Below are positions 7,035 to 14,743 of a DNA stretch of 36,958 nt, in pieces. The DNA lies in NCBI RefSeq assembly GCF_001641635.1, contig NZ_LUUB01000072.1, positions 1 through 36,958 on the forward strand, read 5' to 3'. The notes beneath the pieces were generated by a model. It was not told where the DNA came from. It made no database searches and saw only the letters and a program-made list of their open reading frames with translations. Positions within the stretch are counted from its first letter, which is position 1. Each line of letters begins with the position of its first letter. Source of the DNA: Bradyrhizobium centrolobii. Lineage in GTDB: Bacteria; Pseudomonadota; Alphaproteobacteria; Rhizobiales; Xanthobacteraceae. The translations under genes were made by a program, and so were the position numbers.

Positions 7035-8048
7035 CTAGTCGATCACCTCGTCGGCCACCACAAGCAGGTTTGGGGGAACGCTAATCCCAAGCTGCTTGGC
7101 GGTCTTGAGATTGACCACTAGCCAGAACTTGCTGGCCTGCTCGATCGGGAGATCGGCAGGTTTTACGCCCCGGACTATTTTGGCCGCGTAGGCACCGGCG
7201 CGCCGATAGCCATCCAACGCATCAGTGGAATAAGTCAGGAGCAGGCCCGCCCGCCCCCACTCAGGATAGACACCCAGCGTAGGCTTTCCTGCCGCCAGAA
7301 TGTGCGGCATCACGCGGGACATGTTGCTGGTCAACAGCGGATCGCCGGAGATATAGAGCGCGTCGACGCCATCAGACAACGCCTTGGCAAAGACCCCTTC
7401 GATATCCTCATGGGTCTTGACCGCATAATTCTCAAAACGGAAGCCCAGTTGAACGGAGACTTTTTGCAGGGCCGTTTCTTCCTGATGTGACAGCACGCCT
7501 TGGAGGACTTGAGGATCCCAAACCACTCCAATCATACCAAGCCGCTCGATGTTCGGGACTAGGTCCTTGAAGAACCCGACCCGCTTCTCGGCGAGGCTGT
7601 CTTCGCCACCGACTGCGTTTATCACGTTGCCAGTAGCCGTCCCGCCTGGCTTCCTGTAGCTCTCGGCGAGTCCTACCGCAATCGGATCGACTGCCATACC
7701 AGTGAAGACCAACGGTCTGTCCGGCAGCACGCTGTGCACGACGGCGGCAGCAGTGGCAGCAGCCACAAAGACCTCCGGTTGCCGCGCGTCCAGTTCCTGG
7801 GTGAGGCGAGGCAGCTGTGAAAAATCGCCACTCGCGACGCGCGTCTCGAGAAGATAGTCGCGGCCTTCGACCATCCCTTCGTCCTTCAGGCCGCCGCGCA
7901 ATGCCGCCACTCTTGGATTGAAGAGTTCTTCAGTGCTCGGAAATAACACCGCCACCAGCAGCAGCTTCGTGTCTTTTTTAGCCCACGCCCGCATCGGCCA
8001 TGTGATGACCGCGCTGCCCGACGCTTGCAAAAACGCGCGTCGCCTCAT
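7035..8048 (-). CDS. TrpX-type ABC transporter substrate-binding protein
   Basis: The ATG at 8048 has GGAG eight bases upstream, and the protein then starts with a typical signal peptide; the longer upstream frame to 8813 is a chance extension over an acyl-CoA dehydrogenase relic. The 337-residue product begins MRRRAFLQASG, a twin-arginine-like motif, so Tat export is possible. The body fits the ABC_sub_bind (PF04392) family: VAVLFPSTEE, repeated VAAATAAAVVHS and GRAGLLLTYS, and the C-terminal SVPPNLLVVADEVID. The ligand is unknown. No permease or ATPase gene is adjacent, so it is an orphan binding protein. Two vestiges at 1505 and 5371 show that such genes were once more frequent here. Confidence 0.82.
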   Translation of the reverse strand: MRRRAFLQASGSAVITWPMRAWAKKDTKLLLVAVLFPSTEELFNPRVAALRGGLKDEGMVEGRDYLLETRVASGDFSQLPRLTQELDARQPEVFVAAATAAAVVHSVLPDRPLVFTGMAVDPIAVGLAESYRKPGGTATGNVINAVGGEDSLAEKRVGFFKDLVPNIERLGMIGVVWDPQVLQGVLSHQEETALQKVSVQLGFRFENYAVKTHEDIEGVFAKALSDGVDALYISGDPLLTSNMSRVMPHILAAGKPTLGVYPEWGRAGLLLTYSTDALDGYRRAGAYAAKIVRGVKPADLPIEQASKFWLVVNLKTAKQLGISVPPNLLVVADEVID

Positions 8049-8137
8049 GTTCTTGCTCCGGCGGTTGCTCGGTTCGCCCCCAATCATCAAACCACGAGGA
8101 CTATCGGCCTGCCAGACTCTTTCGCCCCTCATCCGGC

Positions 8138-8433
8138 GGGCGGCCATGCGGGCATCACAATATTGGCCGCGGCGATCCACCTTGTTGCCTTCGCGGTCCA
8201 TCTTGTCGGCGGTTTGCAGGGTCAATAGCCGCGCCTGCGCGATCTCGCAGAATGAGTTTGCGATGTCCTCGCGCACCGAGCCCTGACCGCGCGCTGGCAC
8301 ATCAATTCCAGCGCGCGCTGGGCCCAGCCGATCGGCCGCGTGCAGTGTTGGATGCGGCCCTGGGCCGAGCCGGCCCTGCGCGATCTCGAGGCCGCGGCCC
8401 TCGCCGGGCAGGATGTTCTCGGCCGGCACGCGG
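8138..8433 (-). pseudogene. Fragment of acyl-CoA dehydrogenase gene, relative of the one at 11904
   Basis: The minus strand reads VPAENILPGEGRGLEIAQGRLGPG, then SVREDIANSFCEIAQARLL and ADKMDREGNK. These match VPAENILLGEGRGFEIAQ, SVREDIAHSFCEIAQARLL and ADKMDREGNK of the intact gene at 11904-13121. Nucleotide matches run along 12080-12421 of that gene. The fragment has lost about 36 bp (relative to VSRVAFGKPLAEQ) and a further ten or so, so its frame breaks. It starts and ends abruptly with no start or stop. It is a decayed partial duplicate in the same orientation, 3.6 kb from the intact copy. Confidence 0.82.
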
Positions 8434-8844
8434 GTGCCCCTTTGGCCGAAACTGCATAGTGCCTCGGCCGCGACTTCTCTACCTCTGTCCCTGGTCCTCG
8501 AGCGCGGCCAGCTGGCGATGGTTGCGAATGGGAGGACAGCACAAGCATCCTCGGTGTGCGGACGGGCGGATGTAAATCCTCCGCGGCACCCGCTCTCCGT
8601 GTTGTGATTAGACAGGCCGGAGATTTGGGCGTGGACATTCCGTTTCGTCACGATGAATGGGATCGATTGGCAGGCAGCGCAAATCCGTTGGCGAGACATT
8701 CGGCCTGCGAGATCGCTTAACTTGCACAATCGCGAACCGAAATTTCTGATGTAGCAAGCGCCGGACAACGCGGCTTGCGTGACCAAGCCGCAGCAGTGGA
8801 GGCAAGGAGACAACTCACCTCACAACCAAAAATGGAGAGATCGC
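8434..8844. other. Intergenic stretch before the DUF937 gene, no gene seen
   Basis: Open frames here on both strands lack ribosome sites and family resemblance. The region separates the acyl-CoA dehydrogenase relic from the plus-strand DUF937 gene, whose promoter should lie here. No clear motif stands out. Confidence 0.35.
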
Positions 8845-10005
8845 ATGGCAGCCAATCTCATCTCTGTTGTGATGCAGTTTCTGACCCCTGACATGATCGC
8901 AAAGATCGCTTCTGCGTTGGGCGTTGACCGCAACGTCGCGCAAAAGGCAATTGGAGGCGCGGTCCCCGCTCTGCTTGCGGGCCTCGCGGACGTGGCCTCC
9001 ACTCCGAACGGGGCGCGCCAGCTCTCCAGCACGTTGGCGCAGCAACCTGGGTCGCCTGGGTCGCTGGAGAATTTCAAGAACCTCATCGGCGGTTCAGGTC
9101 AGAACACGCTCGCGGAAACCGGATCGAGCCTGTTATCCGGCCTGTTCGGCGGCGGAGCAACTGACGCGATAGCGCAGTCGATTGGCAAGTTCGCAGGAGT
9201 CGACGGGGGATCCAGCAAGTCGCTACTCGGTCTGCTCGCCCCTGTGGTCCTCGGGGCGTTGGGCCAACACCAGCGCAGTGCGGGCCTGGACGCAAGCGGG
9301 CTGGCATCGCTTCTCGGTTCGCAAAAAGATCAGATCGCCGCAGCTATTCCGTCCGGCCTCGCCGATCAGTTGAGCGCTGCCGGCCTCATCGACAAAGCGG
9401 CGGGAACCATGCGCAGCGGTACCGCAGCCGCTTCGGCCGCCGGGAGCCGAATTGCCGACGCCTCGGAGCGTACAGCTGCCGGGGCCAGCCGAGCGGCTTA
9501 TGCCGCAACGAGCGCAGCATCGTCGCAGTGGCCCTATTGGTTAGTCGCGCTGGTCGTATTGGGGGGACTTCTCTGGTATGCCACCGGGCGCCAGGCCGGC
9601 GAAACGGTTGCCGAATTGCCGCGTCCCGCCACAACGGAGCCCGCGACCGGAACGGTGGGTCTGGCACAGCCAGATCTGACGATCGGAGGAGTGAACCTGG
9701 CGACCCAGGTCAACTCGTCCGTCGGCACCTTGCGATCCGTGCTGCCAACCATCACGGACGCCGCCTCCGCCCAAGCCGCCCTTCCCAAGCTTCGGGAAGC
9801 AACGACCCAATTGAACGACGTCGGCAACCTCGCGACGAAGCTCAGCCCTGAAGGCAAAAGCGCCCTTGCCAAGTTGATTGCAGCAGCAACGCCGACCATC
9901 AACCAGATGTGCGACAAGGTGCTGGAGACCCCCGGAGTCGGGGACATTGCGAAGCCAACGATCGATGAGCTTCGCGGAAAGCTCGATGCGCTCTCACGTG
10001 CTTGA
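8845..10005 (+). CDS. DUF937-domain membrane protein
   Basis: The ATG at 8845 follows GGAGAG at about six bases; the in-frame ATG at 8779 is poorly supported. The product has 386 residues. Residues 1-180 resemble DUF937 (PF06078): MIAKIASALGVDRNVAQKAI and SLLGLLAPVVLGALGQHQ. A Gly/Ala/Ser linker follows (about 195-235), then one membrane helix, WPYWLVALVVLGGLLWYATG (about 238-258), and a C-terminal helical domain of 120 residues on the far side. The likely topology is DUF937 in the cytoplasm and the C-terminal part in the periplasm. DUF937 proteins are of unknown function; some are linked to envelope stress. A short tyrosine-rich frame begins seven bases after the stop. Confidence 0.83.
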   Translation: MAANLISVVMQFLTPDMIAKIASALGVDRNVAQKAIGGAVPALLAGLADVASTPNGARQLSSTLAQQPGSPGSLENFKNLIGGSGQNTLAETGSSLLSGLFGGGATDAIAQSIGKFAGVDGGSSKSLLGLLAPVVLGALGQHQRSAGLDASGLASLLGSQKDQIAAAIPSGLADQLSAAGLIDKAAGTMRSGTAAASAAGSRIADASERTAAGASRAAYAATSAASSQWPYWLVALVVLGGLLWYATGRQAGETVAELPRPATTEPATGTVGLAQPDLTIGGVNLATQVNSSVGTLRSVLPTITDAASAQAALPKLREATTQLNDVGNLATKLSPEGKSALAKLIAAATPTINQMCDKVLETPGVGDIAKPTIDELRGKLDALSRA

Positions 10006-10012
10006 TCGGTAG

Positions 10013-10156
10013 ATGCCGTTGGCGCGGTCTACTCGAGGCGGACCGCGCCGAACAGCAGGCGTTGCGTACGGCTACTACAACAACAGCAACTGCTACTACG
10101 ACACGTATGGCAACTGGGTCCGACCGGGTCAGTATCCTTACGGATATCGGTACTGA
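10013..10156 (+). CDS. Short Tyr/Gly/Asn-rich frame, possible gene remnant
   Basis: The frame has 47 codons, beginning with ATG seven bases after the DUF937 stop and ending in TGA at 10154-10156. Its last 33 codons encode VAYGYYNNSNCYYDTYGN and WVRPGQYPYGYRY, strongly non-random. This looks like the C-terminal tail of a small secreted Bradyrhizobium-type protein. The first 14 codons are unrelated, with no signal peptide, so the N-terminus may have been replaced or deleted. It may be a dead end piece, or a translated small protein coupled to the upstream gene. I cannot decide. Confidence 0.4.
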   Translation: MPLARSTRGGPRRTAGVAYGYYNNSNCYYDTYGNWVRPGQYPYGYRY

Positions 10157-10171
10157 CGAAATCGATCGAGC

Positions 10172-10186
10172 GCGGACGGCGTCCGC
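10172..10186. terminator. Hairpin between convergent genes
   Basis: GCGGAC-GGC-GTCCGC forms a six-bp perfect stem between the tyrosine-rich frame and the minus-strand ClpP-like gene. There is no T-run, so intrinsic termination would be weak. Confidence 0.3.
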
Positions 10187-10236
10187 TCAAGTGTCGCCGC
10201 CCGCCCTTCCAATGGGTGAATTCTTCGGGGAGCGCC

Positions 10237-10821
10237 TCAAGCTGTTCGTGCGATCGGATTTGCAATCTTTCGATCAGCCTTCAGCGCTGCAAGCCGACCT
10301 GATCTTTTCTGCCGCCAATCTCCGCCGCGATCTGCCCGTCTGTCCTTCCTTGGACCAGACGTCTCAAGAGCTTTTTCTCTCTTGGCTCGGGATGGGCATG
10401 AGCGATACATCGCTTGCAGCGCCTTTCCGCGCAGAAAGATGGCTCGGGGCGTTAAGCCGCCACGATAAGCGATCCACCGTTGCACCGGCCCGGGATACAT
10501 CGAATAGAGCATTCGGGTCGCTCCGGGGTTCGTGACGGGCCGTCCACGAGGGCCAAACTCCCATGCCGCATGGAAGGCAAGGCTCGCCCGTGAAGTCACG
10601 CAAATCCTGTCGGAAGGGATGGCGGAAAGGACAATGGTGCAAGCCGACGCGCAGAAGCCATCGATGACGACAGGCTGACCTGAAGTCCGCAATCTCTCAT
10701 ACCTGTATATGTACTTCCCGATTAATCCGCCGGGATCGTCTGTGATCCGCACGGCGGCATCGCTTGCGCGCGATCCGGATACCAAGAGAGCAGCGATGAC
10801 CAGTCCCGCCCAGCATTTCAT
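10237..10821 (-). CDS. ClpP/crotonase-fold-like secreted protein
   Basis: The ATG at 10821 gives 194 residues with a signal peptide (MKCWAGLVIAALLVSGSRAS). The core has the pattern of small periplasmic ClpP-like proteins of rhizobia: GFCASACTIVLSAIP with candidate nucleophile Ser59, and SLAFHAAWEF with candidate His84. The rest (LYSMYPGPVQRWI) continues the family. I infer a serine-peptidase-like fold; catalysis is untested and the third residue was not identified. The last 50 residues, after MYRSC, are highly basic and do not look like the family; a lost stop codon may have extended the frame. Upstream at 10899 is a perfect FNR/FixK-like box, suggesting oxygen-dependent control. Confidence 0.68.
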   Translation of the reverse strand: MKCWAGLVIAALLVSGSRASDAAVRITDDPGGLIGKYIYRYERLRTSGQPVVIDGFCASACTIVLSAIPSDRICVTSRASLAFHAAWEFGPRGRPVTNPGATRMLYSMYPGPVQRWIAYRGGLTPRAIFLRGKALQAMYRSCPSRAKREKALETSGPRKDRRADRGGDWRQKRSGRLAALKADRKIANPIARTA

Positions 10822-10898
10822 GCTGTCGCCCCCCAATAGGTTGGACAGCCCCGCGCCTTGCCCAATGGCAATCCTCTCGGAGCGGGCGGCAGCCAAGC

Positions 10899-10912
10899 TT
10901 GATCTAGATCAA
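10899..10912. promoter_or_regulatory. FNR/FixK-type box TTGATCTAGATCAA
   Basis: This is a perfect 14-bp palindrome matching the FNR consensus TTGAT-N4-ATCAA and the FixK form. It lies 77 bp upstream of the ClpP-like gene start (10821, minus) and about 75 bp before the GTG at 10988 (plus). With the usual placement at -41.5, either gene could be activated. The -10 elements are not clear. Confidence 0.6.
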
Positions 10913-11044
10913 CGGCAACGCTGACCGCCGTGCCAGGCACCAACAACGCAGCAGATTGAAACACCGTGAAGCCGGGCCTAACTGATAGTGGTGGATCAGC
11001 GAGGAATCTCGCAGCTTAGCGCCAACCGAGTTGAGCGACTGGCA

Positions 11045-11296
11045 ATGTCCCTGCAATTCCACCGGGCCGTCGAGACCATGGAACTATGGATCGCAAACAG
11101 CGATGGCTTCTCGTTTGTGATCAGCTTCGAGCGCACCACCGGCCCCGGCTTTCATGGACGTCCGGGCTACGTGGCGTCTTGGCGTCCCCTCTATGAGACC
11201 AAAGGCGCGATCAAGATCAGCGGATCACCATTCAAGACCTTTGGTGAAGCCGAGGAAGCCTGCAATCGGATGCTGGAGCATCTAAGCGCCGAATAA
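11045..11296 (+). CDS. Small conserved-looking hypothetical protein
   Basis: An 83-residue product is read from the ATG at 11045; a GTG at 10988 would give 102 residues. Neither has a strong ribosome site. The sequence has no signal peptide or membrane helix. It contains MELWIANSDGFSFVISFE, GPGFHGRPGYVASWRPLYE and a C-terminal FGEAEEACNRMLEHL. It reads as a compact alpha/beta protein. I do not recognise a function. It may be controlled by the FNR/FixK-like box at 10899. A strong hairpin follows its stop. Confidence 0.6.
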   Translation: MSLQFHRAVETMELWIANSDGFSFVISFERTTGPGFHGRPGYVASWRPLYETKGAIKISGSPFKTFGEAEEACNRMLEHLSAE

Positions 11297-11301
11297 GATT
11301 T

Positions 11302-11328
11302 GGCGGTGAGCCCTCCGGGCCCACCGCC
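11302..11328. terminator. Hairpin between convergent genes (likely bidirectional)
   Basis: The stem is GGCGGTG-a-GCCC, loop TCC, then GGGC-c-CACCGCC: eleven pairs with one internal mismatch. It lies between the plus-strand hypothetical (stop 11296) and the minus-strand glycine-rich gene (stop 11342). There is no U-tract, but stability and position fit a terminator for both. Confidence 0.6.
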
Positions 11329-11341
11329 GACAAACGGCATC

Positions 11342-11686
11342 TCACCAACAAACGTTCACGGGGACGACGCGCCACCCCCAGCCAGTCCAGACCCGACGCC
11401 ATCGCGTACAACCATCCCACCCAGCATAACCCCAACCCGGAGCACCCCAGCCGGGCCCCCAGCCTGGTCCCCAAGCTGCCGCGCTCGCAAGCCCGAGGCC
11501 TAGGCCAAAACCAACAGCCGGTCCGCGCCAACCCCAACCGCCGCCGCGCCAACCGCCGCCCCATCCGCCGCCGCGCCAACCTCCCCCTGCAAATCCGCCG
11601 TGAAAGCCGCGTTGTGCGGAAGCAACGCTCGGCGCGAGGGCAAGGATCGCAGCAATACCGAGCGCGAAAAGCGCTTTCTTGACCAT
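11342..11686 (-). CDS. Glycine/tryptophan-rich secreted protein
   Basis: The ATG at 11686 is preceded by GGAGG at an ideal distance. The 114-residue product has a signal peptide (MVKKALFALGIAAILALAPSVASAQ) cleaved near residue 25. The mature part is Gly/Trp-rich (GGGWRGGGWGGGWRGGG) and ends WRRVWTGWGWRVVPVNVCW. The terminal WRRVWT...VNVC motif is shared with the glycine-rich protein at 2402, which has YGLQWVNVC. The two cysteines may form a disulfide. An envelope or extracellular role is plausible, but the function is unknown. Confidence 0.78.
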   Translation of the reverse strand: MVKKALFALGIAAILALAPSVASAQRGFHGGFAGGGWRGGGWGGGWRGGGWGWRGPAVGFGLGLGLASAAAWGPGWGPGWGAPGWGYAGWDGCTRWRRVWTGWGWRVVPVNVCW

Positions 11687-11903
11687 GAAAACCTCCATAG
11701 GTTGAGGAGCAGAGCCAAGTAAACGCATCGTAGTCAGGTTTGTTGCAGTCCCGGAGTTCTCGGAACAGCAGCGACCTTTGCACGATCTTCTTATCCGCAC
11801 CGCGCATCACGATCCTGAGCGATTCATCCGGCAGAGGCTGCTGCAACGCGCCTTGGCCTCATCCCATGGCGCGCATCCAGACGTCGCGCGGCTAGCACCG
11901 CCC

Positions 11904-13121
11904 CTACCCCGCCATCACGCCGCCGCGCTTGATCAGATCCTTGCCGATTGCGGCGAGGTGCACCTGATCGGGGCCGTCACCGATGCGGATGAAGCGGGCG
12001 TAGACATAGGCGCGGGCGAGGAAGGTGTCCTGCGAGACGCCGGCGGCGCCGTGGATCTGGATGGCGCGGTCGATCACGCGCGCAGCCATGCTGGGCACCA
12101 CGATCTTGGCCGCGGCGATCAGGTCGCGCGCGGCCTTGTTGCCCTCGCGGTCCATCTTGTCGGCGGCCTGGAGCGTGAGCAGTCGTGCCTGCGCGATCTC
12201 GCAGAAGGAGTGCGCGATGTCCTCGCGCACCGAGCCCTGTTCGGCCAGCGGCTTGCCGAAGGCGACGCGGGAGACCGCACGCTGGCACATCAGCTCCAGC
12301 GCACGCTGCGCGCAGCCGATCAGCCGCATGCAATGGTGGATGCGGCCGGGGCCGAGCCGCCCCTGCGCGATCTCGAAGCCGCGGCCCTCGCCGAGCAGGA
12401 TGTTCTCTGCGGGCACGCGGACGTTGTCGTAGACGATCTCGGGATGGCCGACCGGCGCGTCGTCATAGCCGTAAGTCAGCATGTCGCGGACGATGCGCAC
12501 GCCGGGCGTCGCCTTCGGCACCAGGATCATGGATTGCTGGCGATGACGGTCCGGGTGATCGGGCGCGGTCTTGCCCATCACGATCAGGATCTCGCAATCC
12601 TCGTTCATCGCACCGGAGGTGAACCATTTCCGCCCGTTGATGACATAGTCGTCGCCGTCGCGCCGGATCTCGCACTGGATGTTGGTGGCGTCGCTGGAGG
12701 CGACCTGCGGCTCCGTCATCGAGAAACCCGAACGGATGCGTCCCTCCAGGAGCGGCTTCAGCCAGCGCTCCTGCTGTGCCGGCGTGCCGTAATTGGCGAG
12801 GACTTCCATATTGCCGACGTCGGGCGCCGAGCAGTTGAAAACCTCGGGCGCCCAGAGGATGCGGCCCATGATCTCCTTGACCGGCGCATATTCGAGATTG
12901 GTGAGCCCCGGGCCGTGCTCGCCCGACAGGAACAGGTTCCAAAGCCCCTGCTCGCGCGCCAGCCGCTTCAGGTCCTGCAACACCTGCGGCGTCCGGTAGC
13001 GCGCGGCCTCCGGCTTGACCTCCTCGTAATAGAGCTCCTCGACCGGCTCGACATGCTGGCGCATGAACTGGCGGACGCGCTCCTGGAGCGCCAGCGAACG
13101 TTCGGAGTGTTGAAAGTCCAT
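11904..13121 (-). CDS. Acyl-CoA dehydrogenase, ACAD10/11-like
   Basis: The product has 405 residues from the ATG at 13121, preceded by AGGAG. The three-domain FAD acyl-CoA dehydrogenase fold is visible: N-terminal helices (DFQHSERSLALQERVRQFM), the middle domain with GFSMTEPQVASSDATN and WFTSGAMNEDCEILIVMGK, and the C-terminal domain with GRLGPGRIHHCMRLIG and FGKPLAEQGSVREDIAHS. The tail IRIGDGPDQVHLAAIGKDL is typical of the ACAD10/11 branch, which oxidises long or hydroxylated acyl-CoAs. The substrate is unproven. The next gene upstream is a LivK-type binding protein. A partial decayed copy lies at 8138. Confidence 0.9.
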   Translation of the reverse strand: MDFQHSERSLALQERVRQFMRQHVEPVEELYYEEVKPEAARYRTPQVLQDLKRLAREQGLWNLFLSGEHGPGLTNLEYAPVKEIMGRILWAPEVFNCSAPDVGNMEVLANYGTPAQQERWLKPLLEGRIRSGFSMTEPQVASSDATNIQCEIRRDGDDYVINGRKWFTSGAMNEDCEILIVMGKTAPDHPDRHRQQSMILVPKATPGVRIVRDMLTYGYDDAPVGHPEIVYDNVRVPAENILLGEGRGFEIAQGRLGPGRIHHCMRLIGCAQRALELMCQRAVSRVAFGKPLAEQGSVREDIAHSFCEIAQARLLTLQAADKMDREGNKAARDLIAAAKIVVPSMAARVIDRAIQIHGAAGVSQDTFLARAYVYARFIRIGDGPDQVHLAAIGKDLIKRGGVMAG

Positions 13122-13167
13122 TGTGTTCTCCTGTTCGTGCCGAGCAAGCCGCGCACAATGAAGGTGC

Positions 13168-13380
13168 CTCATCCCTTCCCCCCTTGTGGGAGAAGGTGGC
13201 ATAGGCGGCCTCCGGCCGCCGTTCTTGAGAACGCCGAAGCGGAGCTTCGGCTACGGCGCCGGATGAGGGGTCTCTATCGGAAAATGCTACTGCGCAAGGG
13301 TGACTCGCGGAGAGAGCCCCCTCATCCGGCTCGCCGCTTCGCGGCGATCCACCCTCTCCCACAAGGGGAGAGGGTGCATC
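13168..13380. repeat. Mosaic palindromic intergenic repeat
   Basis: CCCTTGTGGGAGAAGGTGG (13181-13199) is repeated in reverse complement at 13349-13367 with one mismatch. Nested inside, GCCGGATGAGGGG (13258-13270) pairs perfectly with 13318-13330. Small GC-rich hairpins sit between. The element fills the gap between the acyl-CoA dehydrogenase and the LivK-type gene, both minus strand. It resembles the dispersed repeats in Bradyrhizobium genomes and is non-coding. Confidence 0.82.
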
Positions 13381-13409
13381 GTCTCTGCGGCCGTTCGCCG
13401 CCTTGCACG

Positions 13410-14621
13410 TCAGGTGCCGCGCAAAAGCTCGCTCGCCACGATCCAGTCGTTGCCGTCGAACTGGAGCATATAACCGTCCTTGATGGGGCGGAAATCCTGT
13501 GGCGTGGTATTGAGCGTGATGCCCGGCATCAGCAGCGACAGCGGCACATTCTTCAGGTTCGCCGCCTGCGCCATGATGTTCTCGCGCGTCAGATTGTCCC
13601 TGCACTGCTTCAGCACGACGACCAGCGCCTCGGCGACGGTGTAGCCGTACAGGCCAGCGACATTGTTGACGTCAGCACTGGGCAGGCGCCGCTTCATGAA
13701 CTCGATATAGGCCGACATCGCCGGGTCGTCCTTCGGCTCGGCCACGAAGGGTTTCAGTGAGCCGAGCGACAGCACGCCCTTGCCCGCATCGAGGCCCGCC
13801 GGCACCATCACCGTCGCCTTGTTGGCGCAGCCGCTGGCGAGGAAACGCTGCGGCTGCCAGCCGACTTCGTGGGCCTTGCGGATCGCCTGCGCGCAGGCGC
13901 GCGGCGTCACCGAATAGATCATGAAGACGTCGGCCTTGGTGTTGGCGAGCGTCAGCACCTGGGAATCGATGGTGGGATCGGTCACCTCGAAGCTCGAAGC
14001 CATCGCGATCGCCTTGTCGGCGTCCGCCCCGAGCGCTTCCTTGACACCACGCAGATATTCCTTGCCGGCGTCGTCGTTCTGATAGAGCACCGCAAAACGC
14101 GCATTCGGGTTCTTGGCGCGGGCATAGGCGACGTCGATCGCAGCCTCGCTGGTGTAGTTCGGCGCCCAGGGCAGCGCCATCGACCAGGGCATGTTGACGG
14201 GATCGTTCCACTTCGAGGCCGAGCTGATCAGGAAGAGCTGCGGCACCTTGTTGCTGTTGAGATATTTCGCGATCGCCGAGCTCGGCGCGGTGCCCATGGT
14301 CGCGAAGATGAACGCGACGCCGTCGCCCTCGACCAGCCGCCGCGCCGCCTCCATGGTCTTGGGCGGCGAGAACGCGTCGTCGAGCGAGATCAGATTGAAC
14401 TTGCGCCCGTTGACGCCGCCCTTCTCGTTGACCTCGTCGAAATAGGCCGCGATCACCTTTCCGGTGATGCTCAGCGGCGAGGCCGGCCCGCTATAGGGCA
14501 TGGTATTGCCGATCTTGATCTCGGTGTCGCTGACCCCGGGACCGTAGGATTTTTGCGCTGAGACGGGCGTCGACAGGCTGGCGGCAGCAAGCGCTGCGGC
14601 CAGGGCCAGAGCGGCTTTCAT
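13410..14621 (-). CDS. Branched-chain amino acid-type (LivK) ABC substrate-binding protein
   Basis: A 403-residue Peripla_BP_6 protein with a signal peptide (MKAALALAAALAAASLS..VSA), cleaved near residue 22. Recognisable segments: GVSDTEIKIGNTMPYSGPASP, VNGRKFNLISLDDAFSP, FIFATMGTAPSSAIAKYLN and FAVLYQNDDAGKEYLRGVK. In such systems the protein captures an amino acid, amide or aromatic acid in the periplasm for a LivHMGF permease. No permease or ATPase is next to it, so partners lie elsewhere. It is read in the same direction as the acyl-CoA dehydrogenase, separated by the mosaic repeat; a shared catabolic role is possible. Confidence 0.88.
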   Translation of the reverse strand: MKAALALAAALAAASLSTPVSAQKSYGPGVSDTEIKIGNTMPYSGPASPLSITGKVIAAYFDEVNEKGGVNGRKFNLISLDDAFSPPKTMEAARRLVEGDGVAFIFATMGTAPSSAIAKYLNSNKVPQLFLISSASKWNDPVNMPWSMALPWAPNYTSEAAIDVAYARAKNPNARFAVLYQNDDAGKEYLRGVKEALGADADKAIAMASSFEVTDPTIDSQVLTLANTKADVFMIYSVTPRACAQAIRKAHEVGWQPQRFLASGCANKATVMVPAGLDAGKGVLSLGSLKPFVAEPKDDPAMSAYIEFMKRRLPSADVNNVAGLYGYTVAEALVVVLKQCRDNLTRENIMAQAANLKNVPLSLLMPGITLNTTPQDFRPIKDGYMLQFDGNDWIVASELLRGT

Positions 14622-14743
14622 GGTTTCTCCCCAGTGATTTATCGCCTGCGCGGGGTGACGAAACGATCGCGCGGCGCGCTGCTTTTTGTCAGCGCGTCAG
14701 ATCACCGGAGTTCCGCAACATGGTCTTGCGTCGAGTTGCTGGT

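Noticed and set aside
7035..8813. A 592-residue ABC protein reading through to 8813
   Set aside because: The upstream 255 codons cover the acyl-CoA dehydrogenase relic and noncoding sequence. The signal peptide and ribosome site place the start at 8048.
10157..10236. An independent small gene between the tyrosine-rich frame and the ClpP-like gene
   Set aside because: The 80-bp gap holds only a weak hairpin and no plausible start with a ribosome site.
13168..13380. The palindromic stretch as a CRISPR array or small RNA gene
   Set aside because: There are no regularly spaced repeats and unique spacers; the pairs are nested inverted repeats, and related units occur in other gaps.
11778..13760. 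Plus-strand open frame of 660 codons
   Set aside because: It is antisense to the acyl-CoA dehydrogenase and the LivK-type gene and crosses the repeat. It has no family resemblance.
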